Positions 40,515 to 48,861 of a stretch of 64,000 bases of DNA are shown one piece after another. Position 1 is the first letter of the stretch, and each line of letters starts with the position of its first letter. Under the pieces are notes generated by a model. That model was not told the origin of the DNA. It did no database searches and saw only the letters and a program-made list of their open reading frames with translations. Origin of the DNA: Streptomyces griseoincarnatus (lineage in GTDB: Bacteria > Actinomycetota > Actinomycetes > Streptomycetales > Streptomycetaceae); contig BMTH01000022.1 of NCBI GenBank assembly GCA_014649575.1, positions 1 to 64,000 of the forward strand, written 5' to 3'. The translations under genes were made by a program, and so were the position numbers.

Positions 40515-42719
40515 CTACAGATCCTTGATCCGCACGTCCCGGTAGGAGATGACGTCCGTCGTGCCGTGCACCTGAAGCCCGATGTAACCGGAGGCGTACC
40601 GCCGCCCGTCCGTGCCCGGGTCGTCCGAGCGCGGCGGGGAGAAGTCCAGACCGCCGATGTTGTCGAACTCGTTGATCAGCACGCCGTTGCGGTAGACCTC
40701 GTAGTGCTGGTCCACCACCCGGATCTCGTAGTCGTTCCAGGTGCCCTTCTGCGTCACGCCCGCGCCGGCCAGGCCCACACGGTCGAAGCCGTACACCGAG
40801 CCCGTCTTGTACATGTCGCCGGTGGGCGAGTCGAACACCTGGATCTCGTGCCCGAACTTGATGGCCGCCCACTCGGGCCGGGACTCCTCCGGGTGGTCGT
40901 GGATCTGCGGGAACCGCACGAACACACCGCCGTTGGCGTTGCCGGTGCCCGGGGCGTCGTCACGCCACTGGAGCTTCAGCGAGAAGTCGCCGTACGTGCG
41001 CTCCGGGAACCACAGCATGCCGAGCCCGCCCCGGGTGGTGCCCGAGGTGATCGACCCGTCCGGGTTCAGGCTGAACGAACCGCCGCCCACCTGCTCCCAC
41101 TTGGCGAACGACGCCTCGGTGCCGTCCAGGATGGGGCGGTACCCCTCGGTCTGGCCGGGCGTGCCGATGCCGGACTGCTTGGCCGCCTGGTTGACCGCCC
41201 GGTACTCCCGCCGGTCGACGACCCCTTCCTTCCTCAGCGCGTCCATCACGGTCCTGACGTGCTTCAGGAACAGCGCCTGAGAGGTCCATTCCTTCTCGTC
41301 CTCGATCAGCTCACCGATCCGGCACCGGTTGTTGGTGACGCGGTTCGGCACGCCCGAGTCGACCGTGCCGACGATCACCGTCAGCCGCTCGTCGTACTCG
41401 GGGCAGGGCGGCGCGGGCACCCCGCCGGACACCACCGTGAAGCTCACCGTGAGCGGCTCGGAGGTGTTGCCGGCCTCGTCGGTGGCCCGGTAGGCGAGCG
41501 TGTGCCGGCCCGCCCGGTCGACCACCACGGGTGCCGTGTACGCCAGGTACGGCCCGGCGTCGAGGGAGTACTCGACGCGTGCCACACCGGACCCGTGGTG
41601 CCCGTCGTCGGCGCTGACCGTCACCGTGGCGCGGCCGACGTAGGCGCCGTCGGAGTTCTTCGTGCCCTCCACGGCGACACCGGTCGTGGGCGGGGTGGTG
41701 TCCTGCGGGGGAGCGGCGACGACCGTGAACTCCACGCTCTTGTCCGGCGCGGCGTTGCCGGCCTTGTCGGTGGCCCGGTAGCGGACGGTGTGCGTGCCCG
41801 CCTCGTGCACCATCACCGGACCGGAGTACGGCTGCCAGGCGCCGTCCGCGCCCAGCGCGTACTCGATGGTGTTGACGCCGGAGCCGGTGTCGGACGCGGT
41901 GACGGTGACCGTCGCCATGTCGATGTAGTGACCGTCGGCGTTCTGCTCGCCGTCCACGGTCGCCGAGGTCTCCGGCGGCGTGGTGTCGTCGGTCGGCGGG
42001 GCGACGACGGTGAACTCGACGCTCTTCTCCTCCGACACGTTGCCCGCCTTGTCCAGGGCGCGGTGGCGGAGGGTGTGCGTGCCGACCTGGTCGACCACGA
42101 CCGGGGCGGTGTACGGCTGCCAGGCGGCGTCGGCACCGAGCGCGTACTCGATCCGGTCGACGCCCGACCCCTCGTCCGTGGCCTCCAGGGTCACGCTCGC
42201 GGACCCGACGTACGCGCCCTGGTCGTTCCGCGTGCCGCTCACCTTCGCCGTGGCCTCGGGCGCGGTGGTGTCCTCGCCGCCGCCCTCGGTGACCGTCAGC
42301 ACGCCCCGCATCGACCCGTGGCCGGGGATGGTGCAGTGGTAGAGGTACGTGCCCGGGGTGAGCGTCACCTCCGCGGTGTGCCGGCCGCCCTGCGCGTCGG
42401 ACGGGTTGGCCAGGATGTTCAGCTGGACGTCGCTGTTGTGCTCCGGGTCGGAGGTGACGAACGTCAGGGTGTGCGGCATGCCGGTGGTGTTGCCGGTGGC
42501 CTCACTGTTCTCGAAGACGATCGTCGCGGGACCGGCCACCGCGGTGGCCGGCGCGGACAGGTACTTGTCGATGTCGTTGCCGGCGGTCCACGTGAGGACC
42601 TGGGCCGCCGCGCGGGCGCCCTCGGCCTTCGGCTGCCCGGCCGCGGGCAGCGCCTGCAGGCCGAGCACCATCATCAGGCCGGCCAGCAGCGCGGCCCACA
42701 CTCTCGGTCGTCGTGTCAC
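40515..42719 (-). CDS. Secreted cupredoxin - Ig-like repeats - 3-keto-disaccharide hydrolase (DUF1080) protein
   Basis: A 734-residue exported multidomain protein. After a signal peptide (VWAALLAGLMMVLGLQALP) comes a plastocyanin-like cupredoxin at about 40-145 with type 1 copper ligands H83, C129, H134 and M137 (HCTIPGHGSM). Three Ig-like repeats of the OmpL47 kind follow (about 150-440), each with TTPPET/TAPEAT-type starts, EYALGADxAWQPY and GTHTxRxRAxDKAGN. The last 200 residues are a DUF1080 domain (WNDYEIRVVDQHYEVYRNG; SGYIGLQVHG), the 3-keto-disaccharide hydrolase family. The start GTG overlaps the upstream stop (GTGA), so it is co-translated with the sugar dehydrogenase. Confidence 0.85.
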   Translation of the reverse strand: MTRRPRVWAALLAGLMMVLGLQALPAAGQPKAEGARAAAQVLTWTAGNDIDKYLSAPATAVAGPATIVFENSEATGNTTGMPHTLTFVTSDPEHNSDVQLNILANPSDAQGGRHTAEVTLTPGTYLYHCTIPGHGSMRGVLTVTEGGGEDTTAPEATAKVSGTRNDQGAYVGSASVTLEATDEGSGVDRIEYALGADAAWQPYTAPVVVDQVGTHTLRHRALDKAGNVSEEKSVEFTVVAPPTDDTTPPETSATVDGEQNADGHYIDMATVTVTASDTGSGVNTIEYALGADGAWQPYSGPVMVHEAGTHTVRYRATDKAGNAAPDKSVEFTVVAAPPQDTTPPTTGVAVEGTKNSDGAYVGRATVTVSADDGHHGSGVARVEYSLDAGPYLAYTAPVVVDRAGRHTLAYRATDEAGNTSEPLTVSFTVVSGGVPAPPCPEYDERLTVIVGTVDSGVPNRVTNNRCRIGELIEDEKEWTSQALFLKHVRTVMDALRKEGVVDRREYRAVNQAAKQSGIGTPGQTEGYRPILDGTEASFAKWEQVGGGSFSLNPDGSITSGTTRGGLGMLWFPERTYGDFSLKLQWRDDAPGTGNANGGVFVRFPQIHDHPEESRPEWAAIKFGHEIQVFDSPTGDMYKTGSVYGFDRVGLAGAGVTQKGTWNDYEIRVVDQHYEVYRNGVLINEFDNIGGLDFSPPRSDDPGTDGRRYASGYIGLQVHGTTDVISYRDVRIKDL

Positions 42720-45262
42720 TGCGTCCCCCTCGCCAGCTGGCCGGCGGCCGGGGTCGGCCCGCCGCCCGTGTAGGTGACCCGCCACAGCGCGGACCTGGCG
42801 TCGGAGGTGAAGAACCCACGCCCGTAGTCCAGCACATAGAGCGCACCGTCCGGACCGAACGTCCAGCCCATCAGGTTCTTGATGCCGTCGTTGCCGACCG
42901 GCACGATCTTCTTCAGGGACTCCGAGTGCACCGGCAGACCGCCGTCGCCCTGCGTCCTCGGGTCCATCAGCACGGCGTTGCGCGGCTGGTCGGCGTCGTA
43001 GAAGTCGCCGACGAACCACTTGCCGTCCCAGTAGGCGGGCCACTTGACGTCACTGGACTTCGTGTCGTCGTAGCGGTAGACCGGTCCGTTCATCGCGGCC
43101 TGCCCGCCGCCCTTGAGCCAGGGCAGCCGGTACGTCGCCTCGTCCTGCTTGTAGGACGGGACGCCGTTCTCGTCGCGTGGGAAGTCCGGACCGCCGCCCT
43201 GCGGCGCGTACCAGATGTTGTTGCCGGTCACCGGCGGCAGGTTGACCAGGCCGTCGTTGTTCGGCGACTCGTTCTTCGGGTGGTCGCAGTCGTACCAGCC
43301 GAGCGGCTTGGACGGGTCGGGCAGATTGCGGTCCCGGTAGGGCTGCTTGTTGCCCATGCAGTACGGCCAGCCGCGGTTGGACGCCTTGGTGATGACGGCG
43401 AACGTGTCGTACTTCGCCGGTCCCCAGGTCGTCGACGGGGCGCCCGCGTCCGGGCCGACCCAGCCCGCGTAGAGGACGTCGGTCTCCTTGTCGACCGAGA
43501 TCCGCGCCGGGTTGCGCACGCCCATCACGTAGATCTCGCCGCGGGTCTTGCCGCCGCCCTCGTCGGTCTCCTTGCCGGTGAACAGGTTGCCCTCGGGGAG
43601 GGTGTACGTGCCGTCCGGCTCAGGGTGGATGCGCAGGATCTTGCCGTTGAGGTTGTTGGTGTTGCCGGCGGTGCGGCGCGCGTCGGCGAAGGACACGCCC
43701 TTGTAGTTGGGCTGCGGGTTGTTGCCCGAGTAACCGTCGCTGAAGCCGCTGGAGTTGTTGTCACCGGTGGCGATGTACAGGTTGCCCTTGGAGTCCCAGG
43801 CCATCCCGCCGCCCGCGTGGCAGCAGCTGTGGATCTGCACCGGCCACTTCAGCAGCACCTTCTCGCTGCTCGGGTCCAGCTTGCCGGTGGCGTGGTCGAA
43901 CGTGAAGCGGGAGACCCGCCGCTCGGCCATGCGCTTGTCCCGGTCGATCCCCGAGTGCGGCGTCCAGTGCAGGTACACCCACCCGTTCTGCGCGAACCCC
44001 GGGTCGAGTTCGATGCCGAGCAGGCCCTCCTCGACCTTGGTCAGCTCGTCGCCGCCGCCCTTGTTGCCGAAGACGGTGAGCGCCCCGGCGAGCGTGACCT
44101 TCCTGGTCTCCGGGTCGTAGACGTGGATCTCGCCCTGGCCCTTGCCGACATTCGGATCGTTCCAGTCGGTGACGACCGGCTGCGAGGCGTCGGCGCCGCC
44201 CCGGCCGATGTAGAACACCCGGCCGTCGGGCGCGGTGACCAGCCCGTGCGGTTCGCCGATCTGGTCGTTCTGTCCCGGCTGGTTGGGCCGGGTGAGCCGC
44301 TCCGCCTCGTAGTTGCCGGTGATGGTCGCCTTGCAGTCGGCCCGCACCAGGCGGGTGGTCCACAGCAGGGCGCCGCGCAGATGCGCGCGGAAGTCGGTCT
44401 CGTCGTAGGACGACACCGTGCCGCCCATGCCGGTGTAGAAGGAGCGGCCGCCGTCGTAGTCACGGCACCAGCTGACCGGGTGGTCCCAGCCGTTGGCTCC
44501 GGCGCCGGGCCTGTAGGTCGACTCGCGTACCCGGGCCACCGTGTGGACGTCGCCGGACGGGTTCTTCACCCAGTTCAGCCACTTGTCGGGCCGCTTCCAT
44601 TCCAACGGCAGGCTCTTGGTCGCCGGGTGCACCCGGTCGCCGACCTCCACGGTCGCCCGCTGCACCGTGGCCTGCCCCGCGGCGGGCCGGGCGCCGATCA
44701 GACCGGTGAACCAGTCCGAGTACGGCTCCGCGCGGGCCGCGTCGTGCAGTCCGACGAACCCGCCGCCGGCCTCCATGTAGGCCTCGAGGCCCGCTTCCTG
44801 CTCCGGGTCGAGGACGTCGCCGCCCCCGGTGAGGAACACGACCGTGTTGAAGCGGCTCAGCTTCTTGTCGTTGGTGAAGACCGACGGGTCGCCGGTGGCG
44901 GTCACCGTGAAGCGCTGGTCCTCCGGACCGGTCAGCCCGATCCGCTCGATCGCCGCGATCCCGGCGTTCACCAGAGGCGATTCGTCGCCGCCGGCCGCCG
45001 AGCCGTGGAACAGCAGCACACGTACGTTGGCGCCGCCGGGCGGCGACTTGATGGACATCGTTGTCAGGGACGGATCCGGGGCCGTGCGCGCGCTGGCGGC
45101 GGGACCCGACAGCAGGCCGGCGGCGACGACACCGGCGGCCACGGTGGCGGCCCAGGCGCGTCGTCTTGTTCTCGTCCTTCGTGCGTTCGAGGTACTCGTT
45201 GTGCTCAACCCGCCTGTGTACGGGGGTTCTTGATGCGATGTGGACCGCACGTGGCCACCCAC
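42716..45262 (-). CDS. Secreted ThuA domain - glucose/sorbosone-type dehydrogenase fusion
   Basis: An 848-residue exported protein. The signal peptide (RRAWAATVAAGVVAAGLLSG, cleavage near 58) is followed by a ThuA-like domain at about 80-300 (VRVLLFHGSAAG; TVVFLTGGGDVLDPEQEAGLEAYM; GGGFVGLHDA) and then a six-bladed beta-propeller of the PQQ-type glucose/sorbosone dehydrogenase family (about 325-845: EPHGLVTAPDGRVFYIGRGG; LLGIELDPGFAQNGWVYLHW; GWTFGPDGALYVLDYGRG). No CxxCH haem motif is present, so electrons must leave by another carrier. The downstream gene supplies a cupredoxin. The GTG start follows GGAGGGG; a TTG at about residue 19 is possible. Confidence 0.85.
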   Translation of the reverse strand: MGGHVRSTSHQEPPYTGGLSTTSTSNARRTRTRRRAWAATVAAGVVAAGLLSGPAASARTAPDPSLTTMSIKSPPGGANVRVLLFHGSAAGGDESPLVNAGIAAIERIGLTGPEDQRFTVTATGDPSVFTNDKKLSRFNTVVFLTGGGDVLDPEQEAGLEAYMEAGGGFVGLHDAARAEPYSDWFTGLIGARPAAGQATVQRATVEVGDRVHPATKSLPLEWKRPDKWLNWVKNPSGDVHTVARVRESTYRPGAGANGWDHPVSWCRDYDGGRSFYTGMGGTVSSYDETDFRAHLRGALLWTTRLVRADCKATITGNYEAERLTRPNQPGQNDQIGEPHGLVTAPDGRVFYIGRGGADASQPVVTDWNDPNVGKGQGEIHVYDPETRKVTLAGALTVFGNKGGGDELTKVEEGLLGIELDPGFAQNGWVYLHWTPHSGIDRDKRMAERRVSRFTFDHATGKLDPSSEKVLLKWPVQIHSCCHAGGGMAWDSKGNLYIATGDNNSSGFSDGYSGNNPQPNYKGVSFADARRTAGNTNNLNGKILRIHPEPDGTYTLPEGNLFTGKETDEGGGKTRGEIYVMGVRNPARISVDKETDVLYAGWVGPDAGAPSTTWGPAKYDTFAVITKASNRGWPYCMGNKQPYRDRNLPDPSKPLGWYDCDHPKNESPNNDGLVNLPPVTGNNIWYAPQGGGPDFPRDENGVPSYKQDEATYRLPWLKGGGQAAMNGPVYRYDDTKSSDVKWPAYWDGKWFVGDFYDADQPRNAVLMDPRTQGDGGLPVHSESLKKIVPVGNDGIKNLMGWTFGPDGALYVLDYGRGFFTSDARSALWRVTYTGGGPTPAAGQLARGTQ

Positions 45263-45303
45263 CCCTCCTCGGTCGCAGCAACAGCGACAAGGAAGCTAGA
45301 CCT

Positions 45304-45350
45304 CTTTGCGTCAGACGCCAATACCTATCGCAGCAAAGAAACGAACTTTG
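45304..45350. promoter_or_regulatory. Divergent promoter region with CTTTG/CAAAG half-sites
   Basis: The 162-base gap between the dehydrogenase operon and the laccase gene contains an AT-rich block with CTTTGCG (45304), CGCAGCAAAG (45329-45338) and CTTTG (45346-45350), including CAAAG-N7-CTTTG. They may be operators or promoter elements shared by the divergent genes. No regulator can be assigned. Confidence 0.4.
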
Positions 45351-45424
45351 TCCTGAGTGTGGATAAACCCCGGGGTGACCGCTACGGTTTCACAGGTTCA
45401 TGACAGCCACATGGGGAGTTCGGC

Positions 45425-46414
45425 ATGGACAGACGCGGTTTCAACCGACGGGTACTCCTGGGCGGCGCCGCGGTGGCGACGACATCGTTGTCCGCCGCAT
45501 CGGAGGCCGCGAGCGCCGCCGCGACGGCGAGGACCGCGCCCGCCGGGGGCGAGGTACGCCGGATCAAGATGTACGCCGAACGCCTCGACGGCGGGCAGAT
45601 GGGCTACGGCTTCGAGAAGGGCAAGGCGACGATCCCCGGCCCGCTGATCGAGCTCAACGAGGGCGACACCCTGCACATCGAGTTCGAGAACACCATGGAC
45701 GTCCCCGTCAGCCTGCACGTCCACGGCGTCGACTACGAGATCTCCAGCGACGGCACCCAGCAGAACAAGAGCGCCGTCGAGCCCGGCGGCACCCGCACCT
45801 ACACCTGGCGCACCCACAAGCCCGGACGGCGCGAGGACGGCACCTGGCGGGCGGGCAGCGCCGGCTACTGGCACTACCACGACCACGTCGTCGGCACCGT
45901 GCACGGCACCGGAGGCATCCGCAACGGGCTCTACGGCCCGGTGATCGTGCGCCGCAAGGGCGACATCCTGCCGGACGCCACCCACACCGTCGTCTTCAAC
46001 GACATGACGATCAACAACAAGCCGGCGCACACAGGGCCCGACTTCGAGGCCACCGTGGGCGACCGGGTCGAGATCGTCATGATCACGCACGGCGAGTACT
46101 ACCACACCTTCCACATGCACGGTCACCGCTGGGCGGACAACCGCACCGGCATCCTCACCGGGCCCGACGACCCCACCCGGGTCGTCGACACCAAGATCTG
46201 CGGGCCCGCCGACTCCTTCGGCTTCCAGGTGATCGCGGGGGAGGGGGTGGGCGCGGGCGCCTGGATGTACCACTGCCACGTCCAGAGCCACTCCGACATG
46301 GGCATGGTCGGCCTGTTCCTGGTCAGGAAACCGGATGGAACTATCCCCGGCTACGACCCGCACGAGCACGCCCACACCGCGTCCTCGGAGGAGAAGTCCG
46401 GGCACGCGCACTGA
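45425..46414 (+). CDS. Two-domain small laccase (SLAC-type multicopper oxidase)
   Basis: A 329-residue multicopper oxidase exported by the Tat system (RRGFNRRVLLGG twin-arginine signal). All copper clusters are visible: SLHVHGVDYE, WHYHDHVVG, YYHTFHMHGHRW and the type 1 copper Cys in WMYHCHVQSHSDMGM. The sequence is very close to S. coelicolor SLAC as I remember it. Small laccases act as trimers and oxidise phenols, lignin-like compounds and some redox mediators with reduction of oxygen to water. It is divergent from the secreted sugar-oxidation operon and is followed by a LacI-type gene. Confidence 0.96.
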   Translation: MDRRGFNRRVLLGGAAVATTSLSAASEAASAAATARTAPAGGEVRRIKMYAERLDGGQMGYGFEKGKATIPGPLIELNEGDTLHIEFENTMDVPVSLHVHGVDYEISSDGTQQNKSAVEPGGTRTYTWRTHKPGRREDGTWRAGSAGYWHYHDHVVGTVHGTGGIRNGLYGPVIVRRKGDILPDATHTVVFNDMTINNKPAHTGPDFEATVGDRVEIVMITHGEYYHTFHMHGHRWADNRTGILTGPDDPTRVVDTKICGPADSFGFQVIAGEGVGAGAWMYHCHVQSHSDMGMVGLFLVRKPDGTIPGYDPHEHAHTASSEEKSGHAH

Positions 46415-46430
46415 CGGACGGCCCGCACGC

Positions 46431-46448
46431 GGCGAGAGCGCTCTCGCC
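46431..46448. promoter_or_regulatory. LacI-family operator upstream of lacI-type gene
   Basis: GGCGAGAGCGCTCTCGCC is an 18-bp perfect palindrome 54 bases before the GTG of the LacI-family gene. Its 12-bp core GAGAGCGCTCTC equals that of the GH16 operator at 5372-5385. Probably an autoregulatory site. Confidence 0.8.
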
Positions 46449-46502
46449 GCCGGGCCGGTCGGGGCTATCCTTTCGGCCAACCGCCAGGTGAGGAGCCCCG
46501 AA

Positions 46503-47543
46503 GTGAGCGAGAGCGCGCCACGTCCCACGCTGGAGGCCGTGGCCGCGCGGGCCGGGGTCTCCCGGGCCACGGTGTCCCGTGTGGTCAACGGCTCCGACGG
46601 GGTGCGCGAACCCCTGGCCGAACGCGTCCGGCGCGCGGTGGACGAACTCGGCTACGTCCCCAACCAGGCTGCCCGCAGCCTCGTCACCCGGCGCCACGAC
46701 GCGGTCGCCGTCATCGTGGCCGAACCGGAGACCCGCGTCTTCGCCGACCCCTTCTTCGCCCGGCAGCTGCGCGGTATCAGCAAGGAACTCACCGCCCACG
46801 ACAACCAGCTGGTGCTGCTGCTCACCGAGGACCGCGAGGACCACGCGCGCGTCGCCCGCTACCTGGCCGGCGGGCACGTCGACGGCGCCCTGGTGTTCTC
46901 CCTGCACATCGACGACCCCCTGCCCGGACTGATCCGGAGCGCCGGACTGCCGACGGTCTTCGGCGGCCGTCCGCACTGGAACGGCGGCGAGGACGGCGTC
47001 CGCCACGTCGACACCGACAACCGGGGCGGCGCCCGCGAGGCCGTACGGCATCTGCTCGGTCTCGGCCGCCGCCGGGTCGCGCACATCACCGGCGCCCTCG
47101 ACCAGACCTCGGCCGTCGACCGGCTCGACGGCTTCCGGGACGTCATGGCCGACCCCGACCCGGCGCTCGTGGAAGAGGGCGACTTCACCGCCGCGAGCGG
47201 CGAACGGGCGATGCGCGCCCTGCTCGCCCGCCGCCCCGACCTGGACGCGGTGTTCGCCGGCAACGACCTGATGGCGGCGGGCGCCCTGCGGGCCCTGCGC
47301 GACCAAGGCCGGCGCGTGCCCGACGACGTCGCCGTGGTCGGCTTCGACGACATGCTGCCGATCGCCGAGCAGACCGAGCCCCCGCTCACCACGGTCCGTC
47401 AGGACATCGAGGGGATGGGCCGCCTGATGGCCCGCCTGCTGCTGCGCGACCTGGACCGCGGCACCGCGCCCGCCGAGAGCGACGTCGCCGGGCCGTCCGG
47501 GGTGGTGCTGCCGGTCACGCTGGTCCGCAGGGACTCGGCCTGA
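46503..47543 (+). CDS. LacI-family transcriptional regulator
   Basis: A 346-residue repressor: HTH LEAVAARAGVSRATVSRVVNG, hinge YVPNQAARSLVTRR, and effector-binding domain (DAVAVIVAEPETRVFADPF; AVFAGNDLMAAGALRALRDQG; VGFDDMLPIAEQTEPPLTTVRQD). The start GTG is set by GAGGAGC upstream and lies downstream of a perfect GAGAGCGCTCTC operator. The neighbouring laccase gene is separated by the operator, so the regulator is monocistronic. It is the best candidate for the factor that also binds the matching site in front of the GH16 glucanase. The inducer is unknown. Confidence 0.93.
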   Translation: MSESAPRPTLEAVAARAGVSRATVSRVVNGSDGVREPLAERVRRAVDELGYVPNQAARSLVTRRHDAVAVIVAEPETRVFADPFFARQLRGISKELTAHDNQLVLLLTEDREDHARVARYLAGGHVDGALVFSLHIDDPLPGLIRSAGLPTVFGGRPHWNGGEDGVRHVDTDNRGGAREAVRHLLGLGRRRVAHITGALDQTSAVDRLDGFRDVMADPDPALVEEGDFTAASGERAMRALLARRPDLDAVFAGNDLMAAGALRALRDQGRRVPDDVAVVGFDDMLPIAEQTEPPLTTVRQDIEGMGRLMARLLLRDLDRGTAPAESDVAGPSGVVLPVTLVRRDSA

Positions 47544-47652
47544 CCCCGGGTCCCCGATCGGCCGCGGGCCGTCCGGGTGCCGTACGGGCGATTGTCGGTG
47601 GGGGGTGGAAGACTCGGCGGAGCAGGCGACGGGACTCCCCTCAGGAGGCACC

Positions 47653-48447
47653 ATGCTCACCACCCGCTTCGTCGACGGCGCGCCCTGCTGGATCGACGTC
47701 ACCACGCCCGATCCGGAGGGTGCCTCGTCCTTCTACCGCGCCCTGTTCGGCTGGACGTACCGCTCCGCGGGACCCGAGGGCGGCGGCTACGGCTTCCTCG
47801 AGCGGGCGGGCCGGATCGTCGCGGGCTGCGCCCCGCTCACCGGCGACCAGGACCCGGCCGCCTGGACCGTGTACGTCCGCAGTTCCGACGCCGACGCCAC
47901 CGCCGACGCGGTCCGCAAGGCCCGGGGAAGCGTGCCCGCGCCGCCGGTCACCGTGGGGGAGCAGGGCCGGTCGGCGGTCCTCGCGGACCCGATGGGCGCC
48001 GCCTTCGGCGTGTGGCAGCCGGGAAGGCGCGCGGGACTGGAGTCGGTCGGCGAGGCGGGCAGCCTCTGCTGGGCCGAGCTGTATACGCCGGACATCGCCC
48101 GCGCCGCCGCCTTCTACCACGCGGTCCTCGGCTGGGAGACGTCCGCGGTGAGTTTCCCGGGCGGCGTCTACACATCGGTCAGCCCGCAGGGGACGGAGGA
48201 GGAGGGCGCGTTCGGCGGGATGGTGCCGCTCGCCGACGACCCCGTCGAGGCGGCGGAGAGCCGCCCGCACTGGCTGCCGTACATCGGCGCCGAGGACCCG
48301 GACGCCGTGGCCGCTCGCGCCGCCGAGCTGGGCGGCCGGGTGCGGATGTCCCCCACCTCGATCCCGGGCGTGGGCCGCCTGGCCCGCCTGGAGGACCCCT
48401 ACGGCGCGCGCTTCGCGGTGCTCAGGGGCGACCCGCGCGAGAACTGA
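47653..48447 (+). CDS. VOC-family (glyoxalase/bleomycin-resistance-like) protein, two domains
   Basis: A 264-residue cytoplasmic protein made of two vicinal-oxygen-chelate modules of about 125 residues (APCWIDVTTPDPEGASSFYRALFGW and SLCWAELYTPDIARAAAFYHAVLGW). The first turns match the family found in Streptomyces hydroxylases and resistance proteins; the metal-ligand set is incomplete, so an enzymatic role is uncertain. The ATG follows CAGGAGG. It stands alone between the LacI regulator and the WhiB-like gene. Confidence 0.88.
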   Translation: MLTTRFVDGAPCWIDVTTPDPEGASSFYRALFGWTYRSAGPEGGGYGFLERAGRIVAGCAPLTGDQDPAAWTVYVRSSDADATADAVRKARGSVPAPPVTVGEQGRSAVLADPMGAAFGVWQPGRRAGLESVGEAGSLCWAELYTPDIARAAAFYHAVLGWETSAVSFPGGVYTSVSPQGTEEEGAFGGMVPLADDPVEAAESRPHWLPYIGAEDPDAVAARAAELGGRVRMSPTSIPGVGRLARLEDPYGARFAVLRGDPREN

Positions 48448-48597
48448 TGCCCGGCGCGCCGCCGTGCGCGACCGGGGCGCGGGGCGCCATCGTCGTGGCC
48501 GCCGCGCGGTTTCCGCCTGGTTGGGGCCGCCGCCCCGGGGCCCGGCGTTGATGCCGCGTTGATCGAACGTTTTTCACGCTCGGGCACGCTTTTGGCC

Positions 48598-48846
48598 ATG
48601 CACACCGACACGTTGACGCCGCCCGACCTCTCCTGGCAGGAGGAGGCGCTGTGCGCGCAGACCGGGGGAGACTTCTTCTTCCCCGAGCCGGGCAGCTCGG
48701 TCCGCGAGGCCAAGCGCATCTGCGGCCTGTGCCCGATCCGCGCCACCTGCCTGGAGTACGCCCTCACGCACGACATGCGCTTCGGCGTATGGGGCGGCCT
48801 GTCGGAGAAGGAACGCCACGCCCTGCGGCGCACCGACTCCCGTTAG
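48598..48846 (+). CDS. WhiB-like (Wbl) iron-sulfur regulator
   Basis: An 82-residue Wbl protein. Four cysteines bind a [4Fe-4S] cluster: C19, C42, C45 and C51 (CGLCPIRATC), followed by the invariant GVWGG turn and a short basic tail. Wbl proteins act with the principal sigma factor, or through it, to control development, redox response and resistance in actinobacteria. Comparable Streptomyces proteins of this size with the MHTDTLTPPDLSWQEEALC opening are Wbl paralogs of unassigned function. It ends 15 bases before the convergent desaturase gene. Confidence 0.95.
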   Translation: MHTDTLTPPDLSWQEEALCAQTGGDFFFPEPGSSVREAKRICGLCPIRATCLEYALTHDMRFGVWGGLSEKERHALRRTDSR

Positions 48847-48861
48847 GCCGCCCCGGCGGGT

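Noticed and set aside
42713..45403. 896-codon open frame on the plus strand
   Set aside because: It lies exactly opposite the ThuA-dehydrogenase gene, has an Arg/Val/His-rich nonsense composition and no domain; antisense frames stay open by chance in 70% GC DNA.
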